64,000 nt of DNA from Novosphingobium colocasiae. Its GTDB lineage: Bacteria; Pseudomonadota; Alphaproteobacteria; Sphingomonadales; Sphingomonadaceae. Position 1 is the first letter of the stretch. The number at the start of each line of letters is the position of its first letter. The translations under genes were made by a program, and so were the position numbers. The DNA is taken from the NCBI RefSeq assembly GCF_014652555.1, contig NZ_BMZA01000008.1, positions 62,001-126,000 of the forward strand, in the 5' to 3' direction. Below, in pieces: positions 1-7,989 of the stretch. The notes beneath the pieces were generated by a model that made no database searches, was not told the origin of the DNA, and saw only the letters and a list, made by a program, of their open reading frames with translations.

Positions 1-193
1 TAGACAGGCACCAGTCGGTGCGCGGATTGCCGATGCAATACAGGTAACCGACCGGCACTTTGACCCAGATGTAATTGTCCCGCCCGCCCGCTTCGAGCAG
101 CAGCACCCGGTTGCGCGGATCGGCGCTCAGGCGATTGGCAAGTACGCAGCCCGCGCTGCCACCGCCGACGATGATGTAATCGAAAGCATCCAT
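1..193 (-). CDS. GMC-family FAD oxidoreductase (choline dehydrogenase-like), N-terminal part
   Basis: Only the first ~64 codons are in the window; the rest lies beyond the left edge. The start is the ATG at 193 on the minus strand. The N-terminus reads MDAFDYIIVGGGSAGCVLA, the Rossmann dinucleotide-binding GxGxxG-type signature of GMC oxidoreductases. It is followed by the ANRLSAD helix and LLLEAGG, the acidic end of the second strand that binds the adenosine ribose. GMC enzymes oxidise alcohols, choline or sugars with FAD; the substrate cannot be told from this fragment. It diverges from the dipeptidase at 320. Confidence 0.9.
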   Translation of the reverse strand, partial: MDAFDYIIVGGGSAGCVLANRLSADPRNRVLLLEAGGRDNYIWVKVPVGYLYCIGNPRTDWCLS

Positions 194-319
194 GAAGGGA
201 CACGGGTACGCACCGCGACGGAGCCGATCAACCGTCGTATTGATACGCAAGAGGTCTTGCCGCGCGGCTGTGGATCGGCTTGTCTCCTGCCTTACCCCGC
301 TTGTCGCAAGGTCATCGTC

Positions 320-1588
320 ATGCTCGCTCGCCTTACCCCCGCCCTCCTTGCCGCCCTGACGTTTGCGCTAGGGCCGGATGCGGCGCTTGCCGCTTCGCCG
401 GAAGCCACCGCCGAAGCCGCGCTGCGTGCCGCACCGGTGTGGGACGGGCATAATGACGTGCCCGAGCAGTTGCGCGACCGGCGCAAGGACGTGCTCGCCG
501 GGTTCGACTTTGCCGACACCACCGCCACCGCCGACCCGGCGCAAAAGCTCGATGCCATGCAGACCGACCTCAAGCGCCTGCGGCAGGGGCGCGTGGGGGC
601 GCAGTTCTGGTCGGTCTACGTGTCGGCCATGCTGGATGACCAGCACGCGGTGCAGGCCACGCTCGAACAGATCGACGTGATGAAACGGGTGATCGCCGCC
701 AACCCGCGCGACATGGAATTCGTGACCACCGCAGCCGGGGCGGAAAAGGCGATGAAGGCAGGCCGGATCGCCTCGCTGCTCGGCATGGAGGGCGGACATT
801 CGATCGGCGGCTCGCTCGGCGTGCTGCGTCAGATATATGCTCTGGGTGCGCGGTACATGACGCTGACCCACTTCAAGAACACCGCCTGGGCCGACAGCGC
901 CACCGATGCCCCTGCCCACAACGGCCTTACCGACTTCGGCCGCGACGTCGTACGCGAGATGCAGCGGCTGGGCATGCTGGTCGATCTCAGCCACGTATCG
1001 GCCAAGACCATGACCGATGCGCTGGATGTGGCCAAAGCGCCGGTGATCTTCAGCCATTCGGGTGCCGAGGCGATCAACGGCTATGCGCGCAACGTGCCCG
1101 ATGCGGTTCTGGATCGGCTGAAGGCCAACGACGGCATCATCATGGTCAACTTCTATCCCAGCTATGTCAGCGAGCCGCTGCGCCAGTGGCGCGCGAACTG
1201 GACGGGTGAGGAAGCACGATTGAAGGCGCTTTACCCCGGCGCGCCGGACACCGCCAAGGCCGGGCTGGCCGCGTGGGAAAACGCCAACCCCAAGCCGGTC
1301 GCCACCCTTGGCCAGATTGCCGATCACATCGATCATATCGTCCGCCGCATCGGCATCGCGCATGTCGGACTGGGCGGCGATTTCGATGGCGGATCGAACG
1401 GGGTGGCGGGAATGCCCGACGTATCCGCCTATCCGGCGCTGTTCACCGAGCTGGCGCGGCGCGGCTATTCCTCTGCAGACCTGCAGAAGCTGTCAAACGG
1501 CAACATCCTGCGCGTTCTGAAAGCTGCGGAAGCCTATGCCGCCGCGCATCGCGGCGATCCCCCAGTCGAATCGCCGACGACGTTTTGA
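320..1588 (+). CDS. Membrane dipeptidase, peptidase family M19
   Basis: 422 aa. Zinc-dependent dipeptidase of the renal-dipeptidase (M19) family, which hydrolyses L-Xaa-L/D-Xaa dipeptides; the leader peptide points to the periplasm. Residues 1-24 form a signal peptide ending ALA|ASPE. The metal-ligand motif DGHND (H44, D46) is followed by LLGMEGGHSI (bridging Glu), DLSHVS, FSHSGA and GLGGDFDG, all in family order. I chose the ATG at 320 over the upstream ATG at 257 because the signal peptide begins directly there and the 21 extra residues look non-coding. It stands alone, divergent from the GMC oxidoreductase. Confidence 0.92.
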   Translation: MLARLTPALLAALTFALGPDAALAASPEATAEAALRAAPVWDGHNDVPEQLRDRRKDVLAGFDFADTTATADPAQKLDAMQTDLKRLRQGRVGAQFWSVYVSAMLDDQHAVQATLEQIDVMKRVIAANPRDMEFVTTAAGAEKAMKAGRIASLLGMEGGHSIGGSLGVLRQIYALGARYMTLTHFKNTAWADSATDAPAHNGLTDFGRDVVREMQRLGMLVDLSHVSAKTMTDALDVAKAPVIFSHSGAEAINGYARNVPDAVLDRLKANDGIIMVNFYPSYVSEPLRQWRANWTGEEARLKALYPGAPDTAKAGLAAWENANPKPVATLGQIADHIDHIVRRIGIAHVGLGGDFDGGSNGVAGMPDVSAYPALFTELARRGYSSADLQKLSNGNILRVLKAAEAYAAAHRGDPPVESPTTF

Positions 1589-1636
1589 TGCCGGTTCTCT
1601 GCGTTCAGCCAACACTCGCCATGCGTTGCTGACCCT

Positions 1637-1732
1637 TTCGTCTTTGCGAGCGACCGAAGGTCGTGCGGCAATCCAGGGCGGTTTGCGTCGCTCTGGATTG
1701 CTTCACCCGCTTTGCGGGTTAGCAATGACGAA
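1637..1732. repeat. Palindromic intergenic repeat (REP-like)
   Basis: A roughly 96-bp imperfect inverted repeat. The left arm starts TTCGTCTTTGCGAGCGACC and ends GCAATCCAG at 1676; the right arm starts CTGGATTGCTTC at 1693 and ends AGCAATGACGAA at 1732. The terminal TCGTCATTGCGAGC / GCAATCCAG signature is a widespread intergenic repeat family in alphaproteobacteria (known from experience, not searched here). It lies between the convergent dipeptidase and the small membrane-protein gene, where it could also act as a terminator-like hairpin. Confidence 0.7.
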
Positions 1733-1759
1733 GAAAGCCAAGCGTCTATCGGGCCGGCG

Positions 1760-1963
1760 TCAGCCGCCCAGCGCGTGTTCCTCGGCGGTGACCGGTCCAC
1801 CACGGCTGGGCGCATCGAGCAGGCTTCTGCTGATCCAGGTGGCCGACATCGCCAGGATGACGAGAGCGAGGCTGATCGCCAGGATGTAGCGCACGATATG
1901 CGGGGTCGAGCCGCCCCGTGCCTCGTCTTCCTCAAGGTGGATTTCTTCGCCGAGCTTGTGCAT
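1760..1963 (-). CDS. Small single-TM protein, stress-module paralogue A
   Basis: 67 aa, no recognised family. The first ~25 residues are acidic and cytoplasmic-looking (HLEEDEARGG); one hydrophobic helix follows (RYILAISLALVILAMSATW, about residues 25-44), then a short tail. The start is the ATG at 1963. It is clearly paralogous to the gene at 2291..2491: both carry HL-x-x-x-EAR-x-G, then RY-x-L-x-IS-x-AL-x-I-x-A-x-SA-x-W. A GGAAC-N17-CGTT stress promoter lies 70-96 bp upstream on the same strand. The conserved acidic head before a helix suggests a membrane-anchored partner protein; function unknown. Confidence 0.72.
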   Translation of the reverse strand: MHKLGEEIHLEEDEARGGSTPHIVRYILAISLALVILAMSATWISRSLLDAPSRGGPVTAEEHALGG

Positions 1964-2033
1964 CGCGGTTCTCCCGACCCGGAAGGTCAAGGACGCGGCT
2001 CTGACGGCCGCAATTTTCCGGGCCCGATGTCCA

Positions 2034-2059
2034 AACGCACGGATCGGGCACAAAGTTCC
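2034..2059 (-). promoter_or_regulatory. Candidate sigma-EcfG (general stress) promoter
   Basis: On the minus strand GGAAC (2059-2055) is followed by exactly 17 bases and CGTT (2037-2034). This is the published consensus for alphaproteobacterial EcfG-type general-stress sigma factors (GGAAC-N16/17-CGTT). It lies wholly between the DUF2945 gene and paralogue A, leaving a leader of about 60 nt. The same element with identical spacing precedes the paralogous gene. Confidence 0.72.
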
Positions 2060-2072
2060 CGACGCGGCAAAA

Positions 2073-2288
2073 TCAGGCGGGTTGCAGTTCGGAGCCGCGC
2101 TTCAGCACGCGGTTTCCACCGTCCTGCTCGATCAGGAATGCCGGATTGTCCGCCGTCCCGTTGCGGGCGATACGCTTGCCCTTGAGGGTGCGGCTGACCC
2201 GGCGTTCGAACCGCTCGACGATCCGCCCGGCCGCCGTTCCCGTGCCCCAAGTCCAATGGACCTTGGAGCCTACGCGCAAACCGGCCAC
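2073..2288 (-). CDS. DUF2945 / HVA1-type Tudor-like protein
   Basis: 71 aa. Matches the short DUF2945 family (hypervirulence-associated HVA1, Tudor-like fold): VGSKVHWTWGTGTAAGRI, then a TLKGKRIARN segment, then DNPAFLIEQDGGNRVLK. The whole protein is one small beta-barrel domain. It starts with GTG at 2288, two bases after the TAG stop of the upstream small membrane-protein gene (2291..2491), so the two are probably translationally coupled. The molecular role of this family in bacteria is not established; placement behind an EcfG-type promoter links it here to the general stress response (inference). Confidence 0.85.
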   Translation of the reverse strand: MAGLRVGSKVHWTWGTGTAAGRIVERFERRVSRTLKGKRIARNGTADNPAFLIEQDGGNRVLKRGSELQPA

Positions 2289-2290
2289 GG

Positions 2291-2491
2291 CTAGCCCGCT
2301 GTGCCGGCTGTCGCGGTATTCGCCTGGCCATCGTTTTCCGGCGCGCTAAGTGCCCCGGTCATCCAGATGGCCGACAGGGCAACGATGGCCAAAGCCACGC
2401 TGATCAGCAGCACATAGCGCATGGCGCGCGGACCGGTGCCCGCTCGGGCTTCTTGCTTGTCGAGGTGGGTTTCGCCGGCAGGTGCCTGCAT
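2291..2491 (-). CDS. Small single-TM protein, stress-module paralogue B
   Basis: 66 aa, no named family. An N-terminal charged segment (THLDKQEARAG) is followed by one membrane helix (RYVLLISVALAIVALSAIW) and a Ser/Ala/Thr-rich tail. GGAG sits 6 bases before the ATG at 2491. It is the first gene of a two-gene leftward unit with the DUF2945 gene, which follows after 2 bp, and is a paralogue of the gene at 1760..1963. A GGAAC-N17-CGTT promoter at 2543..2568 supports its assignment to the general-stress regulon. Function unknown. Confidence 0.75.
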   Translation of the reverse strand: MQAPAGETHLDKQEARAGTGPRAMRYVLLISVALAIVALSAIWMTGALSAPENDGQANTATAGTAG

Positions 2492-2542
2492 GATGCGTCT
2501 CCGAAAGTTGCAGACCGCACAAAGGCGATCGTTCCTTTCGTT

Positions 2543-2568
2543 AACGCACCGTTCGCCAGCGCTGTTCC
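2543..2568 (-). promoter_or_regulatory. Candidate sigma-EcfG (general stress) promoter
   Basis: Minus-strand GGAAC (2568-2564), 17 bases, CGTT (2546-2543), in the 113-bp space between the dapD stop and paralogue B. Sequence and spacing match the EcfG consensus exactly, giving a leader of about 45 nt. A second GGAAC slightly downstream has no CGTT at the right distance. Confidence 0.75.
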
Positions 2569-2604
2569 CGGCGGCGGGACCATCCGGTCCCGGCCACCAT
2601 CCCG

Positions 2605-3441
<837 letters not shown>

Positions 3442-3527
3442 GGCTGAGACGACTCCGGGCAATAGGTGTTGCGGGCGCGCCTAAAGCGCCTTGCCCGCGA
3501 TAACAAGGTTGCGGGCGCGAAAACCGC

Positions 3528-4202
3528 TCAGCCCGCAGGGGCCATCAGGGTACGGGCAAAGCCGATCAGCCCGGTCTGCCGCGCGCGCTTGAGCCGTTCC
3601 GCCGCCAGAATCTGCTCCACCTTGGCGTAGCAGCGATCGACGTCATCGTTGACCAAGACGTAATCGTAGCCGTCCCAGTGGCTGATTTCCGATTGGGCGC
3701 GGGCCATGCGATCGGCGATCACTTCGGCGCTGTCGGTGCCGCGCCCGGTGAGCCGGCGGCGCAATTCATCAATGCTGGGCGGCAGCAGGAACACGCGCAC
3801 CACATCGCGCTCCAGCTTCTGGTAAAGCTGCTGCGTGCCCTGCCAGTCGATGTCGAACAGATAATCCTGCCCGGCGGCCAGCCCGGCTTCGACCTGCGCC
3901 TTCGGGGTACCGTAGCTCTTGCCGAAAACGTGCGCCCATTCGAGGAATTCCTCCGCCGCGATCGTCGCGTCGAAGCGGTCCTGGCTGACGAAATGATAGT
4001 CCTTGCCGTCAACCTCGCCCGGCCGGGGCGGGCGGGTGGTGCAGGACACCGACATGCGGATCGACGGGTCGCGTTCCAGCAACATGCGCGAGATGGTGGT
4101 CTTGCCCGCACCAGAAGGGCTCGACATGATGAACATCAGGCCGCGCCGGGGCAGATCGCCGTGATCGCTGGACAGGGCCGGGTTGTGGCTGGGGCTGGTC
4201 AT
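3528..4202 (-). CDS. gmk: Guanylate kinase
   Basis: 224 aa. Phosphorylates GMP to GDP with ATP. The P-loop SSPSGAGKTT lies near residue 27, followed by SVSCTTRPPRPGEVDGKDY (GMP-binding segment with the S-TTR-PR-GE-G-Y pattern), FLEWAHVFGKSYGT, DIDWQGTQQ and the R-L-GRGTDS lid. The N-terminus has about 22 residues before the P-loop, so a later start is possible, but no better-placed ATG with a ribosome site is seen before LMFIMSSPS. It is co-directional with dapD and the hypothetical gene upstream. Confidence 0.95.
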   Translation of the reverse strand: MTSPSHNPALSSDHGDLPRRGLMFIMSSPSGAGKTTISRMLLERDPSIRMSVSCTTRPPRPGEVDGKDYHFVSQDRFDATIAAEEFLEWAHVFGKSYGTPKAQVEAGLAAGQDYLFDIDWQGTQQLYQKLERDVVRVFLLPPSIDELRRRLTGRGTDSAEVIADRMARAQSEISHWDGYDYVLVNDDVDRCYAKVEQILAAERLKRARQTGLIGFARTLMAPAG

Positions 4203-4258
4203 GCCCCCCGATGGCGGGGGCAGCGCCGCAAATCAAGGGGCGGTTGATCGCAAGGCGA

Positions 4259-4723
4259 TCAGCCCGGCTTGCCGTCCTCTGCCATGACCTGAAGCTCTGC
4301 CGCGCCCTTGCGCCGGGCGGAGCGGGCGTTGGTGCGATCGTAGAGGGTCTTGGCGATCAGTCCGCCGCCGACCAGGATCGCGCCGGGGATCGAACTGGTG
4401 GCGACCTTGGCGACCGCGCCATGCAGCATCGTTTCCTTCAGGCTGCGGCCCTTGAGGATCGCCTTGGCCTTGCGCGGCGAATAGTTCTTGCCCAGCAGCG
4501 CGCGTTCGACCGCCTGTTTGACCAGCATCGAGCCGCCGATCAGTGCCACTTCGGTAATCATCAGGTTGGTGTGCGGATCGGGGCTGGGCCCGCGCAGTTC
4601 GGCGACATCGGGGCGCGGCTTGCGCCTGATCTTGCCGGCGATCGCCGAAGCGCCGCTGCGGGCCCTATCGCGCAAGGCGGCGGCCTTGCCTGTAGTTGCC
4701 CCCGATTTCGCCTGCTTAACCAT
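4259..4723 (-). CDS. Conserved hypothetical protein
   Basis: 154 aa; I do not recognise the family. The N-terminal 50 residues are Ala/Arg/Lys-rich and basic. The middle holds a hydrophobic stretch (LMITEVALIGGSMLV), then a basic segment (SPRKAKAILKGRSLKE), and a second hydrophobic stretch (SSIPGAILVGGGLIAKTLY). That layout suggests a small membrane-associated protein with two short helices. It lies between sspB and gmk on the same strand with short gaps (47 and 56 bp), so it is likely co-transcribed. The ATG at 4723 is the only clear start. Confidence 0.7.
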   Translation of the reverse strand: MVKQAKSGATTGKAAALRDRARSGASAIAGKIRRKPRPDVAELRGPSPDPHTNLMITEVALIGGSMLVKQAVERALLGKNYSPRKAKAILKGRSLKETMLHGAVAKVATSSIPGAILVGGGLIAKTLYDRTNARSARRKGAAELQVMAEDGKPG

Positions 4724-4770
4724 AAACCTGTCCCGACGGATGGGCCCCGCACCGGACGAGCGAGGTGTGC

Positions 4771-5274
4771 CTACTTTTTCTTGCCGAAATCGACGGAGAC
4801 GACATTGGAACCGTCATCGCTGGGGGTAATGCGCGAGGCGGCATCGCGTTCCGAACCGTCGTTCCCGGCCTCGGTCAGCTCGTCGTGATCGTCGTCGTCG
4901 GCGATGGCCTGGAACTGCAGCCCGAAATCGACCGCCGGATCGACGAACGCGGTGATCGCCGAGAACGGCACGACCAGCTTGGCCGGGACCTGGTTGAAGC
5001 TGAGGCTGACCGAGAAGCCGTCCGGGCTCACCGAAAGATCCCAGAACTTGTTCTGCAACACGATCGTCATCTCGTCCGGGAAGCGCGCCTTGAGTTCGGG
5101 CGGAATGTTGACCCCCGGGGCGGTGGTCTTGAAGGTGATGTAGAAATGGTGCGCGCCCGGCAGCATCCCGCGCGATGCTTCCACCTGGCCCAGAACCCGG
5201 CCGACAACGGCACGAAGGGCTTCCTGGACGATTTCGTCGTAAGGGATCAGGCTGTCTTGCGGGATCTCGGTCAT
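4771..5274 (-). CDS. sspB: SspB-family ClpXP adaptor / stringent starvation protein B homologue
   Basis: 167 aa. SspB delivers ssrA-tagged proteins to the ClpXP protease. The N-terminal domain (YDEIVQEALRAVVGRVL, then HHFYITFKTTAPGVNIP and FPDEMTIVLQNKFWDLSV) is the alphaproteobacterial SspB fold. A disordered acidic linker (DDDDHDE) follows, and the C-terminal SNVVSVDFGKKK is the ClpX-binding tail typical of SspB (V-V-x-V-D-F-x-x-K). The intact tail argues for a functional adaptor. It diverges from hisB across 193 bp. Confidence 0.93.
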   Translation of the reverse strand: MTEIPQDSLIPYDEIVQEALRAVVGRVLGQVEASRGMLPGAHHFYITFKTTAPGVNIPPELKARFPDEMTIVLQNKFWDLSVSPDGFSVSLSFNQVPAKLVVPFSAITAFVDPAVDFGLQFQAIADDDDHDELTEAGNDGSERDAASRITPSDDGSNVVSVDFGKKK

Positions 5275-5336
5275 CGCGGGTCTTGGTGGGCATCGGGCAT
5301 GGGCCGGTCAAGCCGGAAACACGCCAAACATAGAAC

Positions 5337-5363
5337 TTTCCAACAGAGAAAGCGAGTTGGAAA
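5337..5363. other. Perfect 8-bp inverted repeat in the sspB-hisB divergent region
   Basis: TTTCCAAC (5337-5344) and GTTGGAAA (5356-5363) flank an 11-base loop in the 193-bp space between divergent sspB and hisB. It is AT-richer than its surroundings and lies about 105 bp before hisB. It could be an operator for one of the two promoters or a leader hairpin; nothing identifies a binding protein. Confidence 0.4.
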
Positions 5364-5467
5364 CGATTGAAGTGGCCCGATCGACCCGATCGCGCTGATC
5401 GGCCCGCACGCGATTGTTGGGCCCGATGCGATTGATTCCCGCTACCGGAGGATTATAGGCCCTGTCC

Positions 5468-6070
5468 ATGCGCACTGCCCGTATCACTCGCAAGACTCAC
5501 GAAACCGACATCGCGGTCGAGGTGAACCTCGACGGCACCGGTGCCTATGACGTGGCGACCGGGATCGGCTTTCTCGATCACATGATCGAGCAGTTTTCGC
5601 GCCATTCGCTGATCGACATCACGTGCAGGATCGCGGGCGACCTGCATGTGGACCAGCACCACACCACCGAAGACAGCGCCATCGCCATCGGCCAGGCCAT
5701 TGCCCAGGCCCTGGGCGACAAGGCCGGGATCGGCCGCTACGGCGAAGCGCACTCGGCGATGGACGAAGCGCTGAGCCGCATCGCGCTCGATATTTCGGGC
5801 CGCCCCTATCTGGTGTGGAAGGCCAAGTTCACGCAGGAAAAGCTGGGCGAATTCGATACCGAACTGGTGGAACACTGGTTCCACTCGATCGCGCAGGCGG
5901 TGGGCATCACCTTGCACATCGAACAGCTCTACGGCACCAACAACCATCACATCTGCGAGGGCATCTTCAAGGGCTTTGCCCGGGCCATGCGTAGCGCTGT
6001 AGAGCTTGACCCCCGCAAGGGCGGTGCCGTTCCCTCGACCAAGGGCATCCTCGGCGCGGACACCCTGTGA
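5468..6070 (+). CDS. hisB: Imidazoleglycerol-phosphate dehydratase
   Basis: 200 aa, the monofunctional HisB length. Dehydrates imidazole glycerol phosphate to imidazole acetol phosphate (histidine synthesis), using two Mn2+ sites. Metal-binding motifs are present in order: [45 protein letters not shown] and [17 protein letters not shown]-like site (CCGGAGGATTA) lies just upstream. It begins the histidine operon; its TGA stop overlaps the next ATG. Confidence 0.97.
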   Translation: MRTARITRKTHETDIAVEVNLDGTGAYDVATGIGFLDHMIEQFSRHSLIDITCRIAGDLHVDQHHTTEDSAIAIGQAIAQALGDKAGIGRYGEAHSAMDEALSRIALDISGRPYLVWKAKFTQEKLGEFDTELVEHWFHSIAQAVGITLHIEQLYGTNNHHICEGIFKGFARAMRSAVELDPRKGGAVPSTKGILGADTL

Positions 6071-6363
6071 TGGCCAGCTTCATCCTGTCGATCCGCTATA
6101 CCGCGCCCGCCGAAGCGGTGGACGCGCTGCGCGGGCCGCACGTCGAATGGCTCAAAGCGAACCACGCCGCCGGCCACTTCATCGGCTGGGGGCGCAAGGT
6201 GCCGCTGGAAGGCGGCATCGTGCTGGCGACCGGTGAGAGCGTTGAAGCAATGCAGGCGCTGGCCAACGGCGATCCGTTCGTGACCGGCGGCGTTGCCGCC
6301 GTTGACGTGATCGAATGGACGCCCAGCTTCCTCGCCCCCGATATCGCCGGGCTGGAGGGATGA
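6070..6363 (+). CDS. YciI-family protein inside the his operon
   Basis: 97 aa, ferredoxin-like alpha/beta YciI fold: FILSIRYTAP start, R-x-x-H-x-x-WLKANHAAG (the family's conserved His and Gly/Ala region), GDPFVTGGVA with the conserved GDP-F motif, ending V-I-EWTP. Its ATG overlaps the hisB stop and its own stop overlaps the hisH start (ATGA), so it is tightly coupled to both. YciI proteins have no agreed function; some are hydrolases or stress-related. A role in trimming side products of histidine synthesis is only conjecture. Confidence 0.85.
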   Translation: MASFILSIRYTAPAEAVDALRGPHVEWLKANHAAGHFIGWGRKVPLEGGIVLATGESVEAMQALANGDPFVTGGVAAVDVIEWTPSFLAPDIAGLEG

Positions 6364-6983
6364 GCCTCGCCCTCATCGACTATGGCGCGGGCAACCTCCA
6401 GTCTGTCGCCAACGCGCTGCGGGCGGCGGGAGCGGATCACGTCACGGTGACCGGCGATGCCAGCGTGGTGCGCGCGGCGGATCGCATTGTCCTGCCCGGC
6501 GTCGGCTCGTTCCGCTCCTGCGCGCAAGGCCTGCGCGCGCTGCCCGGCATGGTCGAGGCGATGACCGAGCGGGTCTTCGTCGGCGGTGCGCCGTTCCTCG
6601 GCATTTGCGTGGGCATGCAACTTCTGGCCACGCGCGGCCTGGAGCATGGCGAGACCGCAGGGCTGGGCTGGATCGAAGGCGAAGTGAAGCTGATCGAGCG
6701 GACCGACCCGATGGTCAAAGTGCCGCACATGGGCTGGAACGATGTCGCCGTCGGCCGGTCCGACCCGTCCGGCGGGCTGATCGAGCCGGGTGAGGCCTAT
6801 TTCCTCCATTCCTATCACTTCGCCGTGGCAGATGGCCGCACCGTGGCGGCGATGACCGACCACGGCGGCGGGCTCGTCGCCGCCGTCGCAAAGGACAATG
6901 TCGTCGGCGTGCAGTTCCACCCGGAAAAGAGCCAGGGCTACGGCCTGTCGATGCTCGGCCGGTTTCTGGAGTGGAAGCCTTGA
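6360..6983 (+). CDS. hisH: Imidazole glycerol phosphate synthase, glutaminase subunit
   Basis: 207 aa. Class I glutamine amidotransferase that supplies ammonia to HisF. Seen: LIDYGAGNLQSV at the start, RIVLPGVGSF (oxyanion strand), the nucleophile Cys in FLGICVGMQLL, and the His-Glu pair in GVQFHPEKSQGYG; the catalytic triad is complete. The start is the ATG at 6360, overlapping the YciI stop and preceded by GGAGGG. The longer upstream reading would run back through the YciI gene. Confidence 0.97.
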   Translation: MSLALIDYGAGNLQSVANALRAAGADHVTVTGDASVVRAADRIVLPGVGSFRSCAQGLRALPGMVEAMTERVFVGGAPFLGICVGMQLLATRGLEHGETAGLGWIEGEVKLIERTDPMVKVPHMGWNDVAVGRSDPSGGLIEPGEAYFLHSYHFAVADGRTVAAMTDHGGGLVAAVAKDNVVGVQFHPEKSQGYGLSMLGRFLEWKP

Positions 6984-6987
6984 ACAA

Positions 6988-7108
6988 CCCCTCTCCAAGC
7001 TTCGCTAGCCGCCGGGGCGGCAAGCTGCGCTATCCTCTCCCCGCACGGGGAGAGGATACGAAGGCTTGGCGCCGTCAGGGGCCTAGCCGCAGTTGGAGAG
7101 GGGCCTGC
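6988..7108. repeat. Palindromic repeat element between hisH and hisA
   Basis: A ~120-bp imperfect palindrome. CCCCTCTCCAAGCTTCGCTAG (6990 on) mirrors CTAGCCGCAGTTGGAGAGGGG (to 7103), with an inner hairpin ATCCTCTCCCC / GGGGAGAGGAT. Related CTCTCCCC/GGGGAGAG elements recur between hisA and hisF and, in divergent form, after hemF. The right end carries GGAGAGGGG about 10 bases before the hisA ATG, so the repeat seems to provide part of the hisA ribosome-binding site. Confidence 0.7.
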
Positions 7109-7113
7109 AAGGC

Positions 7114-7842
7114 ATGATCGTATTTCCCGCCATCGACCTCAAGGCCGGTCAGGTCGTGCGTCTGTCCGAAGGCGATATGGCGCGCGCCACTGTTTACGGC
7201 GATAACCCGGCAGCGCAGGCCACGCTGTTCGCCGATGCCGGATCGCAGTACCTCCACGTCGTCGATCTCGACGGTTCGTTCGCCGGCCGCGCCGAAAACC
7301 GCGAGGCGGTGGAGGCGATTCTCGAAGTCTTCCCCGGCCACGTCCAGCTTGGCGGCGGCATCCGCACCCGCGAGGCGGTGGCAGGCTGGTTCGACATGGG
7401 CGTATCGCGCGTGGTCATGGGATCGGCAGCCCTCAAGGACCCCGAATTCGTCAAGGACATGGCGAAGGAATTTCCCGGCGGCATCGTCGTCGCCGTGGAT
7501 GCCAGGGACGGCATGGTTGCCACCGAAGGCTGGGCCGATGTTTCCGACGTCGAAGTCGTCGATCTCGCCCGCCGGTTCGAGGATGCCGGCGTCGCCAGCC
7601 TGCTGTTCACCGATATCGGCCGCGATGGCCTGCTGAAAGGCGTGAATATCGACGCCACCGTTGATCTGGCCCGCCGGGTGGATATTCCGGTGATCGCCAG
7701 CGGCGGCGTCAAGGGGCTCGACGATATCCGCCTCTTGGCGTTGCATTCGCGTGACGGCATCGAAGGCGTCATCACCGGCCGCGCGCTCTACGAAGGCAAG
7801 CTGGACTTGGCGACCGCGATCGCCATGGCGGAACGGGTGTGA
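7114..7842 (+). CDS. hisA: HisA, ProFAR isomerase
   Basis: 242 aa TIM barrel. Isomerises ProFAR to PRFAR in histidine synthesis. The N-terminal catalytic Asp is in VFPAIDLKAG, and the second in VVAVDARDG. The phosphate-binding loops are VQLGGGIRT, IASGGVKGLDD and GVITGRALYEG. The ATG at 7114 is chosen because MIVFPAIDLK is the canonical family start; the upstream ATG at 7093 lies inside the palindromic repeat. Confidence 0.97.
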   Translation: MIVFPAIDLKAGQVVRLSEGDMARATVYGDNPAAQATLFADAGSQYLHVVDLDGSFAGRAENREAVEAILEVFPGHVQLGGGIRTREAVAGWFDMGVSRVVMGSAALKDPEFVKDMAKEFPGGIVVAVDARDGMVATEGWADVSDVEVVDLARRFEDAGVASLLFTDIGRDGLLKGVNIDATVDLARRVDIPVIASGGVKGLDDIRLLALHSRDGIEGVITGRALYEGKLDLATAIAMAERV

Positions 7843-7850
7843 CGTTAGAC

Positions 7851-7975
7851 CTCTCTCCCCTTCAGGGGAGAGATATGCAGGCTTGCGCGCTTGCGCGCTA
7901 GCCGGAGTTGAGCGGGGGCTCGGACCTTGTAAAGCCCCTCTCCCAACCCTCTCCCCTAAAGGAGAGAGGGCTTAA
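7851..7975. repeat. Composite palindromic repeat between hisA and hisF
   Basis: Holds a perfect 9-bp hairpin TCTCTCCCC-TTCA-GGGGAGAGA (7852-7873), a GCTAGCCGGAGTTGAGCG core like the hisH-hisA element, and a second CCCTCTCC...GGAGAGAGGG hairpin (about 7947-7970). The 3' GGAGAGAGGG lies 7 bases before the ATG at 7978, so it can serve as a ribosome-binding site for hisF. Confidence 0.68.
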
Positions 7976-7989
7976 AAATGGAGCCGCCC

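Noticed and set aside
368..1363. Long antisense open frame across the dipeptidase (minus strand)
   Set aside because: Mirror of a GC-rich gene; no ribosome site, no family features. The sense product has complete M19 motifs.
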